Below are positions 1-12,240 of a DNA stretch of 64,000 nt, piece by piece. Both the position numbers and the translations under genes were made by a program. The DNA comes from Silene conica (taxonomy: Eukaryota; Streptophyta; Magnoliopsida; Caryophyllales; Caryophyllaceae), in contig CM055312.2 in NCBI GenBank assembly GCA_029255685.2, forward strand, positions 49,696,202 to 49,760,201, read 5' to 3'. The notes under the pieces are model-generated. The model searched no databases. It was not told where the DNA came from and saw nothing but the letters and a program-made list of their open reading frames with translations. Each line of letters opens with the position of its first letter. Position 1 is the first letter of the stretch.

Positions 1-1002
1 TATTGTAAGATTTATGTTTAAAATTGAAGCGTGTCAATTGTTAAACATTGAACGATATTTTATTATATCGTAATTAGAATGAATTGGGTTATAATTATTA
101 CAAAAGTTGTAAATCGTATTGACGATTATTATAAGTGACTATTTTACAATTAGTAATTTCGAATTACTTGTCAACTTGATAAATGAGATTTATTAATTTA
201 TGAACAATATTTATTTGATAAATATGTATGATTAAATTAAAACAATTGTTATTTTATTAAATTATGACATATTGTATGTCACAAAACATAAAATTGTAAG
301 ATTGACAAAATTGTAAAATAAGGTCCATATTAGTGTATGTGTGCCGGTTTTGGGGTGTTTAAACAAGGAATGGTTTAAGTGTTTTTTAAGTTGTTAAAAG
401 CATAATCATTAAAGTGCCTTGAGAATATTACCTATAAACCACCCTAAGTTGCATGGGAAAGAGGTGTGTTCCCCCTTGGAGCCCTCCCATACCCGGCCAC
501 CCACACCCAAGCATCACAATATATTAAGTATAAGATGCTCACCTAAACTAACCGTAGTTCTTCTAATGTTGGCATAATTTCTAAGTGTAGAAAAATTATA
601 AAACCTCTTCTCTTAGTCGAAATACACTAAGTAAAAGTGAGATTTTACAAACTCAATATATATATTATAAGATAATATAAACATACTATTTTGTAGTATT
701 GAGATAATATTCTAATTAGAGAGATTAGAATAATTTAAGGAAAACCGGTTTTTGTGCTAGCTTGTTCAAGATCTCGGTTGGTTAAGGGTTGTCTTGGTGC
801 ATCCAAAGGAGGTATTCTTATTTGGGTACTAGGAGGATCATCCTTGCTATATATTCGGACCGTGTGTAAGGGTTCGAAAACTCTCTCATTTCCGCATTTT
901 CATAGCATGCATAAGATCGTTAACAAGTATATTAAAATGTTAATTAAGGTTTATGTTAGTATGACTAAAAGATTAGTTTTTGAGTAACTAATAAACCTAA
1001 CA
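1..1002 (+). repeat. 5' LTR of element A (left end outside the window)
   Basis: It matches 7128-8126 with a 3-base length difference and only a handful of substitutions. It ends in CA directly before the primer binding site. It contains small open frames that are identical in the other LTR copy; these are LTR sequence and not genes. Confidence 0.9.
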
Positions 1003-1004
1003 AT

Positions 1005-1016
1005 TGGTATCAGAGA
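1005..1016 (+). other. Primer binding site of element A
   Basis: TGGTATCAGAGA starts two bases after the 5' LTR. It resembles the complement of the 3' end of plant initiator tRNA-Met (TGGTATCAGAGC), the usual primer of plant Copia elements. Confidence 0.8.
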
Positions 1017-3453
1017 AATAGGTTGTTTGCATGCTTTCCGTTTCCGTTTTTACGGAGTTATAGTGATAACAAAATAAAATTTGAATTTTCGTTCAATATA
1101 TGATATGCACGAAATAATTTAAGCATGATTACCTACTGTTTTCTAAAATGTTTTAGAATATTTGGAATATATTTTGCATGAATATTGATTAATGGTATAT
1201 TAAATCTCGGATTTTATAGAGTTTTAATGGTTAAAATCGTTTATTTTGGGAAAAATAGCAAAAATCATCTTTTGGCCGAGATTTTTCAGTATGTTATCAC
1301 ATGTATTTTCTATGATATGAATATGATTTTTCGTAAATTATGGACTTATAAAACGTGTGATATGAATTTTAAGTGTTAAAATGCAATAAAATGAATAAAA
1401 ATGGGTTAAAATAGTTATATTACGAATTTGACTATAAACATTTATGAGTATGTCACATGCAATATTTAAAATATATGTTGAATTTTCCAGAAATTTATTT
1501 CAAATATTGCAATATTATAGATTTTTAATGTAAAAATCGGGTAATTAGTGACATAATTTTGACTTTAATAGTTTAAGTTGGAATTTGGCCATAAAAATTT
1601 AACACGATGTCATATATATTATTTCCAGCATGTATAAGATTTTCGAGACTTTTATCTTATTTTATACTTGAGAAATAATTTTAAAGGTTAAAATCGTACG
1701 ATATATGACGAAAATCGTTAAAATTTGCAATAGTTGTTAAAATGGCCGAAAAATTTAACCCATAATGTCATATATGATATGTTCATCATGAAAATATTCT
1801 TGGGAGCCAAAAGTTTCAGATTTGATTTAATTTTAATTTGTTAAAGGTAGCATTTAAAATTGAATATTTAGAGTCATCTAATTAAAATTTCGGCTAAAGG
1901 GCAATGTGCCATTTATTTTTCTGTCCATTTTGTGTTCTTAAAATGTTTTGGAAGGTATAAAAATATTATTAGTATTTAATTTGCATTTATGAAGTTAATT
2001 ATTGAATTTTCCGACTTAAAATGCTCGTTTTACGTTTTATTTACGAAATAAATGTTAAAACCGTATAAATACTAATATTTTTAAGGTTCTGAAACTTTAA
2101 GAACATTCTGGAATTTTCAAAATTTGAATTTTGAATTTTTCCGAAATTTTTATGACTCTTTTGGATTTTTATATTATTTTTCCCGTAAAACCGAGTAATA
2201 CCGAACAATATTAAAATGTGTTAAGTTAAGTCATGTTCAAAGTTTGAGTAATACTAAATTTTGAAACCTATATGAGTTGGGATGATTAACTTAAGGATGA
2301 ATACCGATTCATTTTATGCGTAGTGTTGTTAAACGTTAAAACACGCGATTCCATAAACCAAGGTATACAATAACTATTTATATTATTGATATTTAAATAG
2401 GACGATTTGGCTTAGGATTTGCATGATAGTTCATATATTCATAAGCATTGCATATTTTAATTATGAATGTCATGATTTTATTTACGTAATTTTGGGAATT
2501 ATGTAATTTACTTAGTATGGCCTTAGTTTTAAATCGGTATTTCCCGTAATGTAAGGGGTTACCGATTCGGTTGTAATTTTGTGATCTCGTATCACCCGAT
2601 TGTAATTTATTTCTATTTTATAATGTATAAAGTAGACTAGAAAAGTTGTAATATTTGTAAATTCCGGAGTTCCTTGAAGACGGTGCCATTCGGAAAGGAG
2701 TTCCGAACAAGACGGTGTTTACCTCGAAGTGCGTGCCTCGTGAAGTTCAAGGGACCAAAGGAGTTGGTTTCCGAATTTGTACTTTTATTATTTCTTTTCT
2801 AGGTAAGGTCATACTAGGGTTTATTTTATGCTTTTATTTTTTGCTTTCATATGTTTGCATGCATAGCCAAATCGTCATACATCGTATCATGCATGTTTCG
2901 ACCTAGTCGACCTAGTCTTTTATTTTATCGATAATTCACCGACTTAGTTCACTTAAACGGAGATAGATAATAAATTGACTAGATCTCTTACGTATAAATA
3001 TTGAGACTTAGCCTTACCAAAAAGTACGGACCCATGAATCCCTTCTTCACAAGAACGTAGGCTCGGCTACACCGGGGTACTAAAATTGTCACGTTGGGTA
3101 AGTGGGGTAATAAGATTACACCTTCAAATTTGGTTGATCTCAACGAAAGTATTCGTAACCGTAGTTGCAATAAGTTCAGGCTAAAGACGATTTTTAGAAA
3201 ATTGTCGACCGAGAGTTCTAAGGTAGAACCGATTAAAGGGTTAATCCACCAAATTATACCGATACGGGTTGAATCGGCTACACCGTGCCCGGATTAGTAT
3301 GGGTTTGGGTCTCGGGATTGTTTACTTAATTGGGTAAGAGATCATTAAGTAAATATACTTAACTTGTTTAAGTTTTTAGTTTAAATTATGAATTTTAAAA
3401 TGAGGTTGTTTTATTTCCTTCATTTTATTGTAGTTTAATTTTCAACATCATCA
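1017..3453 (+). other. AT-rich untranslated leader of element A
   Basis: About 2.4 kb between the primer site and the gag-like region. It is AT-rich and I see no coding signal. It contains many short variants of a motif like GTTAAAATCG or AAAATTTAACC, suggesting old internal repetition. Confidence 0.6.
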
Positions 3454-4350
3454 ATGACAACCAACGCTCCACCTCTCACTAACGTATCATGGCTTCGATC
3501 CTTTATGGATCGTTGCAAACTCGATAAGCATGGTTCCAATTTTAAGGATTGGGATGCGCAATTACTTTTGGCCGCTCAAGGTGTCGATAAGAGTCGTTAC
3601 CTATCCGATGCCGCTCCTCCCGCTCCGACCGCTCGTTCATCGGTCCAAAATCGTGAGGCCTATGAAGCCTACATGAAAGAGTCCTCCGCTCTTAAAAAAA
3701 TGTGCTCATCTTCTCCATGGAGCCGGACCTCCAAAGGAGTATGATTAAGTTGACCACATCTTATGAGATATATACCAAGCTTGCGACCATGTTTTCGCAA
3801 ACTCCAAGGTGATCCAATATGAGGCGGCTTCCGCCTTCTTCGACATTACGTTCAAGGAAGGACAAAAGATAAGCCCTCATGTGCTCAAACTCGTTGAGCT
3901 CGCGGAGACTCTAAAAGCGCAAGACGTTGATGTTCCCGACTCTCTCATAATTGACCGAGTTCTTCACTCGCTCAATAAGGTTAAAGCGTATGCTCAATTC
4001 CGGGTGAATTTTAATATGCGAAACCAAGAGACATCATTGGATGAGTTGCATAAGATGCTCGTCCAAGCCGAAAGGGACATGTGACTTCATGAAAGTTCCA
4101 CCAAGAATGTTTTAAACATCGAAAAGAAAGGGAAACCGAGCTACAAAAGGAATGCCTCTAAGGGCAAAGGCAAGAAAACGTTCAAGCCCAAAACGACCAA
4201 AGAAAAGACCTTTTCGAAAGGCGTTTCCACCTCATCTTCAAAGGTTGAAGACAAGTGCCTTTATTACACAAGGATAAATCTTAGGAAACGGAATTGCCCC
4301 AAATACTTAAGCGATCTCAGAAATGGGAAGGCAACCGCCGTAGTTTATAA
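3454..4350 (+). pseudogene. gag-like region of element A (Copia type, fossil)
   Basis: The region encodes a gag-like capsid polyprotein. It has an N-terminal part beginning MTTNAPPLTNVSWL, a helical middle of the UBN2/Copia gag type (motif SLDELHKML), then a lysine-rich basic stretch and a region at about 4.25 kb in the place of the nucleic-acid-binding zinc knuckle. In the family this protein forms the virus-like particle. No pol domains follow. The region looks broken, with a few breaks, so the copy is treated as a fossil. Identification rests on composition, position after the leader and recognisable gag motifs. Confidence 0.7.
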
Positions 4351-4359
4351 TTCTCGTTT

Positions 4360-6830
4360 ACTTTCATGTTCTTTTGTTAACTTTTGTATGGCGATACAAG
4401 TTGTTGACTATCACCCCTTTTAAATTGTTTTAAAGGGGCGTCTTATAAAGATAAGGGCAAGGAGAAGGAAGCATGAGGTTCCTTACTTGGATGGCTACGG
4501 TAGCATCCAATTGATCGAAGACTTGAAGAGCTAGCCTCTAATTTTCATATCGTCTTCTTTCATATTTTGCATTTTATTTATGGAACAATTTATTTTCTTG
4601 TAAGACAAGGATTAAAATCCTAAAACAATGGTTGTAATTTTGGATATTGGTGACTTGGTTTTCAACCCGAGTCACTACTTTTGTTCTTAATCAATGTCTT
4701 GATTTCTCAAATAAATTGCATACCTTGTTTAAACATGAATAATGGTGATTTTATCACGCAATAAACAATTGATACGATCAATATAATATAATCAAAGTGT
4801 TGATTAAAACGGAGAACTTCACCCCATAAGATACTTTCAATCAAGTTAAGAAATTATTAATTCATTATACGATGATCATTTTAAGTGAAAATGAGAATGT
4901 ATACATCACACCTATAAAACTTCAAACATTCATATGCACTGGTTCATCGAAATAGCTATCCTTATACGAATAAAGGTTATTGTTAGAAGGATAGAGTGGG
5001 AGAAAATATTTTGCTCGCAAACCAATGATAAAGGATCTTAGAGAAGATTCCTACTTGGGAGTCTTAAGAAGAGCCCTAAATGAATTGAAGAAACTACGAG
5101 AGGACACTGAAGAAACTACGGGAGGACACTCGAAGAAAGGTTCTTTATGTTCATTGTTTCAAAGAGAGGAGACATGAAACCCCGTATGGATTCGGAAGGG
5201 ATATCGGCTCCTTGAGATAATGATTTTTTAAAAGATTATAAGATAATAGAGGAGAAATCATCTATCTATACGGGAGGAAAGACCGGTTCCTTAATAAATG
5301 ATTTTTCTAAGTTTATAAGATAAAAGAGAAGAAATCATCTCAATTCTCTCAATGTAGTCATAAAGAAATTATCATGTCATATTCGTCTCGTGGAAACGAA
5401 GACATGAAAAGAGGGTGATGATTGATTGAATGGAAATAGATCACTATAGGGATAGTGATGGTGATAATGATTCAAGAAATAAATAAAAGATTTACATGCG
5501 AGAAATGAAAAGTTCATTTAAGAGATCGAGTAATATTGATTTTAGTGGGAGCGATATTCATTAAAAGAATTAAGCCTACCATTTAGAGAGAATGGGTGAT
5601 TCTTTAAGGTGTAAAGAATAAGAGGTTTTCAATTCTAGATGAACAAATACCTTATATCATAAGATGATGGAGCTTTACGGGAAGTTTTATTATATTGATA
5701 ATAAAAGGTCGCCCATTAGAAATCAAAATGGTTAATTTTGAATAACCTTGATGAAATAGCCAAGATGTTTGAAAATTATAAGAGTGATGAAATCACTAAT
5801 AACTACAATATAGATTTCAGCACATAAGTGACTAGATAATTCCGAGTGATTTTTAATCCCTCTAGCATATCTATACGTCACGAGTTATAAGATAACAGTG
5901 GGAGCTTCCCTCAGGAAAGGAATCTCAAAATCTAGAATGGGTTCTAGAAATGTGCTCAAATAAGATCATATTATGTGAGATAATATGAATCGGAAGGAGA
6001 CCAAAATTTGTAAGTTTTGCAATAATGAATGAAAGGTTTATTCACAAAACTTTAATACAAATAGATGATTGTGCATCAAATGCAATGAAATAGTATTGAC
6101 TGTTTTTGCATGACAATATCATTTGAGTTATGATTAACTCAAGATAAAAGATACTTTGTCAGAATCCAAATGGGTTGTAAGAGACAATATTGAACCCCAT
6201 AAGTGAACTGGATTGACTTAGTATAGCCCCTAGTCGCTTACATGAGGTGACATCTCAAAGCGACTAGAATGTGAGGCGATTGATGGCAAGTTCAAGTGCC
6301 ATAGAGTCATATGTGATGACTAGTCGATCACATAGGCAGACTGCAAAGACACTCTCTCGGGCAATGTGACCGCTTATAGAGTTCTGGAAATTTTATAGCC
6401 GGGTCGTGGCGAGAGCTGCTATAGTATTCTTGTGAGTCAATTCTTAGACTAAAGACTACTCTCCCAAGATGGTACAGTTTAGGCATAGCCTTGATCCGTT
6501 CTCTACGACTTTTCGTAACTGGAGTCAAATGGGACTGCTTCAGGCTGTGACTGACTGTGACTAGTCAAAGGAAGTAGTGCGATAGAAATTGTCCACCCCT
6601 TGTCAGGGTTGTTCAAATCTCAAGGCCACTCGAGGAGAAGTTAACTGGAAATGCGTGGCCACGCTCGGAAGGTATCTATGGTAGATAATTCCGGTCAAAC
6701 AGTTATTCTCCAGATCGAGGAAACCACTCATGATATGATCGAATGCAAGTACGACCTCAGAGAGACATCTTGCATTGAGTGGGAGATTGTAATAGGACAA
6801 GAGAATTGGTGACGCACACTTGTCGAGGAC
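4360..6830 (+). other. Non-coding internal region of element A, rich in short palindromes
   Basis: There is no coding signal where a complete Copia element would have pol. Short repeated modules are visible, for example two similar copies at about 5190-5345 built around TTATAAGATAA. The last 300 bases (about 6541-6841) are closely matched at 13540-13838 in element D, so this 3' region is conserved between related non-autonomous elements. Confidence 0.6.
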
Positions 6831-6841
6831 AAGTGGGAGAT
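6831..6841 (+). other. Polypurine tract of element A
   Basis: AAGTGGGAGAT lies immediately before the 3' LTR start TGTTGGG. This is the normal position of the plus-strand primer and closely matches the tract before the LTR of element D. Confidence 0.7.
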
Positions 6842-8126
6842 TGTTGGGAAATTTGTCCTCAACAATAGTGCGATCACGTAATTAAATCTCATGACGAGAA
6901 TGCGCAAGGGATGATACGATTTATATTAGTCAACTGACCAACATTAATCGGTAATGATTGGCTAGCTAGAGTTTGACATTACTGTCGTATAACGGTGATG
7001 GTCAGTTGATCCCTTTAGGTCACACCTTTAGGACAATTCCCTTAATTGATAAAATGATCAAATGTATGGTGATACGATTTGATCATATTCCTTAAACTTG
7101 TATATCGAGAAATTAGAGGTTAAATCTTATTGTAAGATTTATGTTTAAAATTGAAGCGTGTCAATTGTTAAACATTGAACGATATTTTATTATATCGTAA
7201 TTAGAATGAATTGGGTTATAATTATTACAAAAGTTGTAAATCGTATTGACGATTATTATAAGTGACTATTTTACAATTAGTAATTTCGAATTACTTGTCA
7301 ACTTGATAAATGAGATTTATTAATTTATGAACAATATTTATTTGATAAATATGTATGATTAAATTAAAACAATTGTTATTTTATTAAATTATGACATATT
7401 GTATGTCACAAAACATAAAATTGTAAGATTGACAAAATTGTAATAGGTCCATATTAGTGTATGTGTGCCGGTTTTGGGGTGTTTAAACAAGGAATGGTTT
7501 AAGTGTTTTTTAAGTTGTTAAAAGCATAATCATTAAAGTGCCTTGAGAATATTACCTATAAGCCACCCTAAGTTGCATGGGAAAGAGGTGTGTTCCCCCT
7601 TGGAGCCCTCCCATACCCGGCCACCCACACCCAAGCATCACAATATATTAAGTATAAGATGCTCACCTAAACTAACCCTAGTTCTTCTAATGTTGGCATA
7701 ATTTCTAAGTGTAGAAAAATTATAAAACCTCTTCGCTTAGCCGAAATACACTAAGTAAAAGTGAGATTTTACAAACTCAATATATATATTATAAGATAAT
7801 ATAAACATACTATTTTGTAGTATTGAGATAATATTCTAATTAGAGAGATTAGAATAATTTAAGGAAAACCGGTTTTTGTGCTAGCTTGTTCAAGATCTCG
7901 GTTGGTTAAGGGTTGTCTTGGTGCATCCAAAGGAGGTATTCTTATTTGGGTACTAGGAGGATCATCCTTGCTATATATTCGGACCGTGTGTAAGGGTTCG
8001 AAAACTCTCTCATTTCCGCATTTTCATAGCATGCATAAGATCGTTAACAAGTATATTAAAATGTTAATTAAGGTTTATGTTAGTATGACTAAAAGATTAG
8101 TTTTTGAGTAACTAATAAACCTAACA
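6842..8126 (+). repeat. 3' LTR of element A (1285 bp)
   Basis: It begins TGTTGGG and ends CCTAACA, with TG...CA termini. It aligns to the partial 5' LTR at 1-1002. The start resembles the LTR of D at 13839, placing A and D in one Copia-like lineage. Confidence 0.9.
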
Positions 8127-8299
8127 CTAATGTCCCATGTTAAGAAAAAGACTCTGATTTTTTACTTTATATGGAGCTACTTCTTGCGACATTTTATTCT
8201 AGGATGAAACTTCACTTGAGCTTATAATGTGGACTCTCTATACTCCCTGCCGGGTATGGGATTTCACATCTTATTTGTTTTTATGTCTTTCATTGATTA

Positions 8300-8640
8300 G
8301 ATGTTGCGGCCAGTCCGACAAATTATTCAATATTTTTGTGTTGTAAGTGCATTGACGGAAGAAATGTGTAAAATCCCTTTTGTTCATCGTCACATATACA
8401 GCAATTTGCATCTGTGACGGTATGCAGATGGAAAAGTTTGATCTTGGTGTTCATGGCTTGATGCTGGTACAGTCACGCCATCATTCTGTGTCGAGGTAAA
8501 GTCCATTTATTCCACACTAGTCCTTCCCAAGCTATCTCTTCGCCTTTGTCCCGGACCCAATGGTACCCCTTAGCAATGCTGTAATCATACGGTCTGTGTT
8601 GGTCCATTCACTAATATACCCCGTCTTAAACAACTCCTTA
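8300..8640 (-). mobile_element. L1-type LINE fragment (zf-RVT region), decayed
   Basis: The minus strand encodes a stretch typical of the zinc-binding region after the reverse transcriptase in plant L1 ORF2, including WNKWTLPRHRMMAW-like and MNTKIKLF-like motifs followed by a CxxC pair. It contains at least one in-frame stop within the recognisable part. It is not collinear with the LINE tail at 8846-9405, so they are different copies or a rearranged one. The edges are not sharp; 8127-8300 and 8640-8845 may be further degraded LINE sequence. Confidence 0.65.
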
Positions 8641-8845
8641 ACCTGAAAGTTAAGCTTGTTTGATAAGTGGAATTCTTAGATGACTGACCTTGTGAGCTTC
8701 TCGTGCCACACATCGCCTGCACGAGTGAGGCTAGATTGAGACTTGGAGTGCTACAGTTACGTTCAAACATGGCTGACATAATAGACAGAATATTGAATAT
8801 TCTTATGACAATAAGCCGTGTTTTGATGGGTAACGAAGTGATAAC

Positions 8846-9405
8846 TTTATTTTTTTTTGGTGAAAGGTAAGAATTATATTAATAAAACCGAAGTATTACA
8901 TTTTAGGCCAAGCCACTAGCACATACAAACTGATACCATAAAGCATACAAGCTATCCTTTAAGTCTCAAGAATCCTACGCATCAGTCTGTCATCATTTGG
9001 CTTCAAGCTTCCAAAGGAGATACCCTTATAATACGTCTTAAGCTCCTGCTTGATTTGATTAACCAGTGTATTCGGTCGAATCAACACATTCTCCAGTCTG
9101 GACTTGTTTCTCTATCTCCAAATATGGTAAATAATGGCATTAAGCACACTATTAATCAAAGCCCTCCTGAGTTTCGTCCCTCTGATATTCATTCTCCAGT
9201 CTGTCTCCAGAGTGGGATTCAGCAGACACCTCTGCTAGTCTGCCATTGTAGTGAGGATCATATTGCCGTATGGACAATTGCAGAAAAGGTGCTCAAAAGT
9301 TTCCGCTGCATTATAACAGATAGTACACAAATGATCATTTGTATCAGTACATGGTTGTTAAATGCGAAGAGACAGAGCACACATGCTGCAGATATTTTGT
9401 ATTGT
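8846..9405 (-). mobile_element. L1-type LINE 3' end with poly(A), decayed
   Basis: A run of T at about 8850-8858 followed by TGGTGAAAGGTAAG is the minus-strand poly(A) end and matches the 3' end of the larger LINE at 14602-14640. The minus strand then encodes the ORF2 C-terminus: a CxxC zinc-binding segment, an I-x-Y-H-I-W motif, and the end DDRLMRRILET followed by a stop. Only the last 180 or so codons are present, which is ordinary 5' truncation. Confidence 0.75.
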
Positions 9406-9413
9406 GTTTAATT

Positions 9414-9665
9414 CATTATTATGTCATGAAATGGATGCATAACATAACTTTTTACTTTGCAAGATGTAAAGAAGAATTTGTGAAGGTATATCTTATTTCC
9501 GTTCTTCGTATTTTTTGTTTATCTAGTTGATGTAGATTAATTATATTCTTACTAATTCACCTTTTGTCTAACTATATACAGCTCAGGAAGGAATCAACCA
9601 TATCAATTTGCGATATTTATGAGATCAAGGAAGAGTGGGCTGCCAAATGTTTAGAAAAATTATAG
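9414..9665 (+). pseudogene. Last two exons of a CACTA-borne Ulp1-like cysteine protease
   Basis: The first exon (9414-9485) encodes HYYVMKWMHNITFYFARC, resembling the Ulp1/SENP C48 peptidase segment D-C-G-x-Y-V-M-K-W-M that carries the catalytic cysteine. It ends at a GT donor. The next exon (9592-9665, after ACAG) encodes LRKESTISICDIYEIKEEWA and ends in a stop, in phase with the first. Many plant CACTA elements carry such an Ulp1-type gene. Only the C-terminal tail is left, without the upstream catalytic His and Asp, so no activity is expected. The catalytic cysteine itself is not preserved just before HYYVM. Confidence 0.55.
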
Positions 9666-9929
9666 TAGATTGGTTGGCATTTATGTTATTTATACGCTTA
9701 TATTTATCTTTGGTAATATGGATGATGATGTTATTTGTATGTGGTTGTGATAGATGCGAGATTGATGTAACGTTGTTGGATTTGTGTTGTTTGAAATATT
9801 GTTAATATGGTTACATTTCTGTTGATAGGTTTCATTGTATTTAAGTAATATTTGGGGTTATCAAATTTTTGGGGAGGTGCTGTTGAAATTTTCGTAGAAA
9901 ATAATTATTTTAAAAAAAATTATAAATGT

Positions 9930-10320
9930 TTTTAACGGCGGTTGTGTTAAAGAACCATCGTTTAATATAAACATAAAACGACGGTTGTATTTACAAACCG
10001 CCATTTTATATATACCTAAAACGACGGTTCTTTTAATAAGCCGTCGTTTTATATAAACCTAACACGGCGGTTCTTTTAAAAAACCGTCGTTTTATTTAAA
10101 CCAAAACCGACGGTTGTGTTTAAAAAATCTTCGTTGTATGTAAACCAAACACGACGGTTGTGTTTATAAACCGTCGTTTTATATAAAGCTAAGACGGCGG
10201 TTCTGTATAAAAACCGTCGTTTTATATAAACCTACCACGGCGGTTCTGTTTAAAAACAGTCGTATTTTATAAACCTAATACGGCGGTTCTGTTTCAAAAC
10301 CGCCACAATAGGTCACTTTT
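9930..10320 (+). repeat. CACTA subterminal repeat array
   Basis: About nine imperfect units near 40 bp alternate ACGGCGGTT (or ACGACGGTT) with its inverse AACCGTCGT, separated by TTTATATAAACC. Each unit can fold on itself. In CACTA elements such subterminal repeats bind the element's own DNA-binding protein. The block 10315-10430 is GC-rich and also built from GCGGCGGTT modules. Confidence 0.75.
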
Positions 10321-11076
10321 AGCGGCGGTTGCACAACCGCCGCAAAGGCGAAACGACGCCAAAATAAACGGCGCACCAAGAATTGTAAGAACCGCCGTAA
10401 AAAGCCCATTTACAACCGCCGCTATAGGGGGTTTTTCTACTAGTGATTTGAAGTGTTGATTTCGAACTTAAAAACCATGTTGATTTCCTTGTTAGACAAG
10501 GAAAATTAGTCCTTGAACAATTGTTGTGCTTTGGATATATGGTGTCTTGGTTTTTAACCCAAGTCACCATCGTTTAGTTATGGTAATGTTCTTAATTAAG
10601 CATTCAAACACTAACAAATCACAACATAAAATTGAATTAATCATCATACTTTAATGTATGATTCATTGAAACGATATAAGCATGAGATGTTTATGTCAAA
10701 AATAATTCATAAAAAATTGAGTTTAGAACTCAATTAAAAGGAAAGTTATTAACCACCCAAACTATCAAAGCTATTAGTCAAATATTTTTCCGTTTTAATT
10801 CATAAATGTCACTAATGAGATTATGTGACGCACACATTCCAACTCCATAAGTCATTGTTTGTGGCTAGTGGCTATACTTGGTAATAAAATGTGATTATTA
10901 TTGCTAGAATAGAGTGGGAGAAATTTAAAGCCACAACAAATGATTTAAGGAGAGATCGCAATAGATATGATCTATTGGAGAATAACAGGATCTATTGTTT
11001 CGGTTCTGTGAAAGATTGAGAAGCTAGATTAAGTTAAAATTGTGGATGAGATCTACGATTAACAAAATATACGCCT

Positions 11077-11385
11077 TATGATCTACGTCGCTCCTCAGGG
11101 TATACTTTAAGAAAGAGTTCTTAAAATTACTAAGGAAGAAGATCCAAAGTGGAATTCTGCATCTATCCTTGGATAAATGGATCTACGTCCATTCCCAAGA
11201 AATACTTTAAGAAAGAGTTCTTAAAATTACTGAGGAAGTAGATCGAAAGTAAGAATTCTACATTTATCTATGGATAAAGGGATCTACGTCAGCTCCAGGA
11301 AATATTTTAAGAAAGAGTTCTTAAAATTAATGAGGAAAGAGATCAAAAGTAGAATTAAGTATCTATCTGTGGATGAGATCCATTG
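11077..11385 (+). repeat. Three 100-bp tandem repeats inside element D
   Basis: The marker TACTTTAAGAAAGAGTTCTT occurs at 11103 and 11203, with a one-base variant at 11303, a spacing of 100 bases each. The marker is itself a palindrome-like motif (AAGAA...TTCTT), so the transcript could form a series of hairpins. Confidence 0.75.
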
Positions 11386-12240
11386 TGAAGTTCTCGCTCG
11401 CACATGAAAGTACTATAAGATAAGATTCTTATAAGTACTAAGTGAGGAAACAATAAGTTTCGCTCGCACAGGATTGCACTATAAGATTAGATTCTTATAT
11501 GCAATACGCGAGGACACTAGAAGGAAAAATATTTCAAAAGATTTTGCAATAGCTCAAGAAGATGTTCTTGAATTTAGATGATGATCTAACTGTGCCAATA
11601 ATGCAAATTCGAGGTCCATGAAACTTAAATGGTGTATATGATAATAAATGCGTTTATTGAGAGAAGCATGTGTATACATATGCATTTCGATAGTTTGCAA
11701 AGTTAGTGAGTAACTTTGTTGAAACTAATAATTCATTTCATTAAGAATCAAATCACTAGACATTTAAAACCGCTTTTCAAAAGGGTATTTGAAAAGGATA
11801 TGCTTATAAGCATATATGGTTTTGTCCTAATCATCATCAATTCATTAAATTTTAAGGAACATAGAATTGAGTGGGAGCTTTATGAAATTATTTAATATAA
11901 AGTTGAGTGGGAGTTCCGCTCCAGAATTTGAACCCATTCAGTCATTGAAGAATGACTTCCAAATTTTCAGATTCTGGCAAGAACTAGAGTTAAGTGGGAG
12001 TGAACGTGATCTACAAGAACGCATTGCTCGTTTGGAATGAGGCATTAATACTTCAAAGAAGTATACGAGTCTTCAATTCTAGATGAAAAATTGATATGAT
12101 TTAAATCTAATTAAACATGAGATGTTTGGTTGAGATTGTAAAAGACATATTGTTTATCGAAAAGTATTAAGGTTGTTCATAGAGATGGAGATAGAATTAC
12201 CATGATGAGATCATGGGAATTTATTAAACCTTAAGTACTA

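Larger units (their letters stand above)
1..8126 (+). mobile_element. Element A: young non-autonomous Copia-like LTR retrotransposon carrying only gag
   Basis: Bases 1-1002 recur almost unchanged at 7128-8126, so they are the two LTRs of one element whose left end lies outside the window. Parts in order are: partial 5' LTR, a primer site beginning TGGTATCAGAG just after the LTR, a long AT-rich leader, a gag-like coding region (about 3.45-4.35 kb), about 2.4 kb of non-coding sequence, a purine-rich tract AAGTGGGAGAT, and the 3' LTR. The gag sequence and the TGTTGG LTR start are Copia-like. I find no protease, integrase, reverse transcriptase or RNase H. This fits the gag-only class described as TR-GAG, which would need enzymes from a relative. 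By eye the LTRs differ at about five sites per kilobase, so insertion is recent. The coding part looks broken, with a few breaks. Confidence 0.85.
9410..10445 (+). mobile_element. Right end of a CACTA (En/Spm) DNA transposon
   Basis: The right border at 10445 reads CTACTAGTG, the inverse of CACTAGTAG, the typical CACTA terminal inverted repeat. Inside it are a GC-rich subterminal repeat array (9930-10320) and two exons of a Ulp1-like protease gene (9414-9485 and 9592-9665) in the sense that points to this end. The left part and left terminus are not visible: the sequence runs into LINE fragments near 9405. It abuts element D, so the CACTA element probably jumped into D. Confidence 0.75.

Noticed and set aside
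754-987. Open frame repeated identically at 7878-8111
   Set aside because: Both copies lie in the two LTRs of element A; identity reflects LTR duplication, and the start codon is not ATG.
8120-8130. CACTA at 8125 as left end of the CACTA transposon
   Set aside because: The following bases do not match the right terminal repeat (CACTAGTAGAAAAA), and the motif is the LTR end plus flank of element A.
9930-10320. Regular repeats resembling a CRISPR array
   Set aside because: The units are diverged, self-inverted and next to a CACTA terminus in plant DNA; spacers are not unique.
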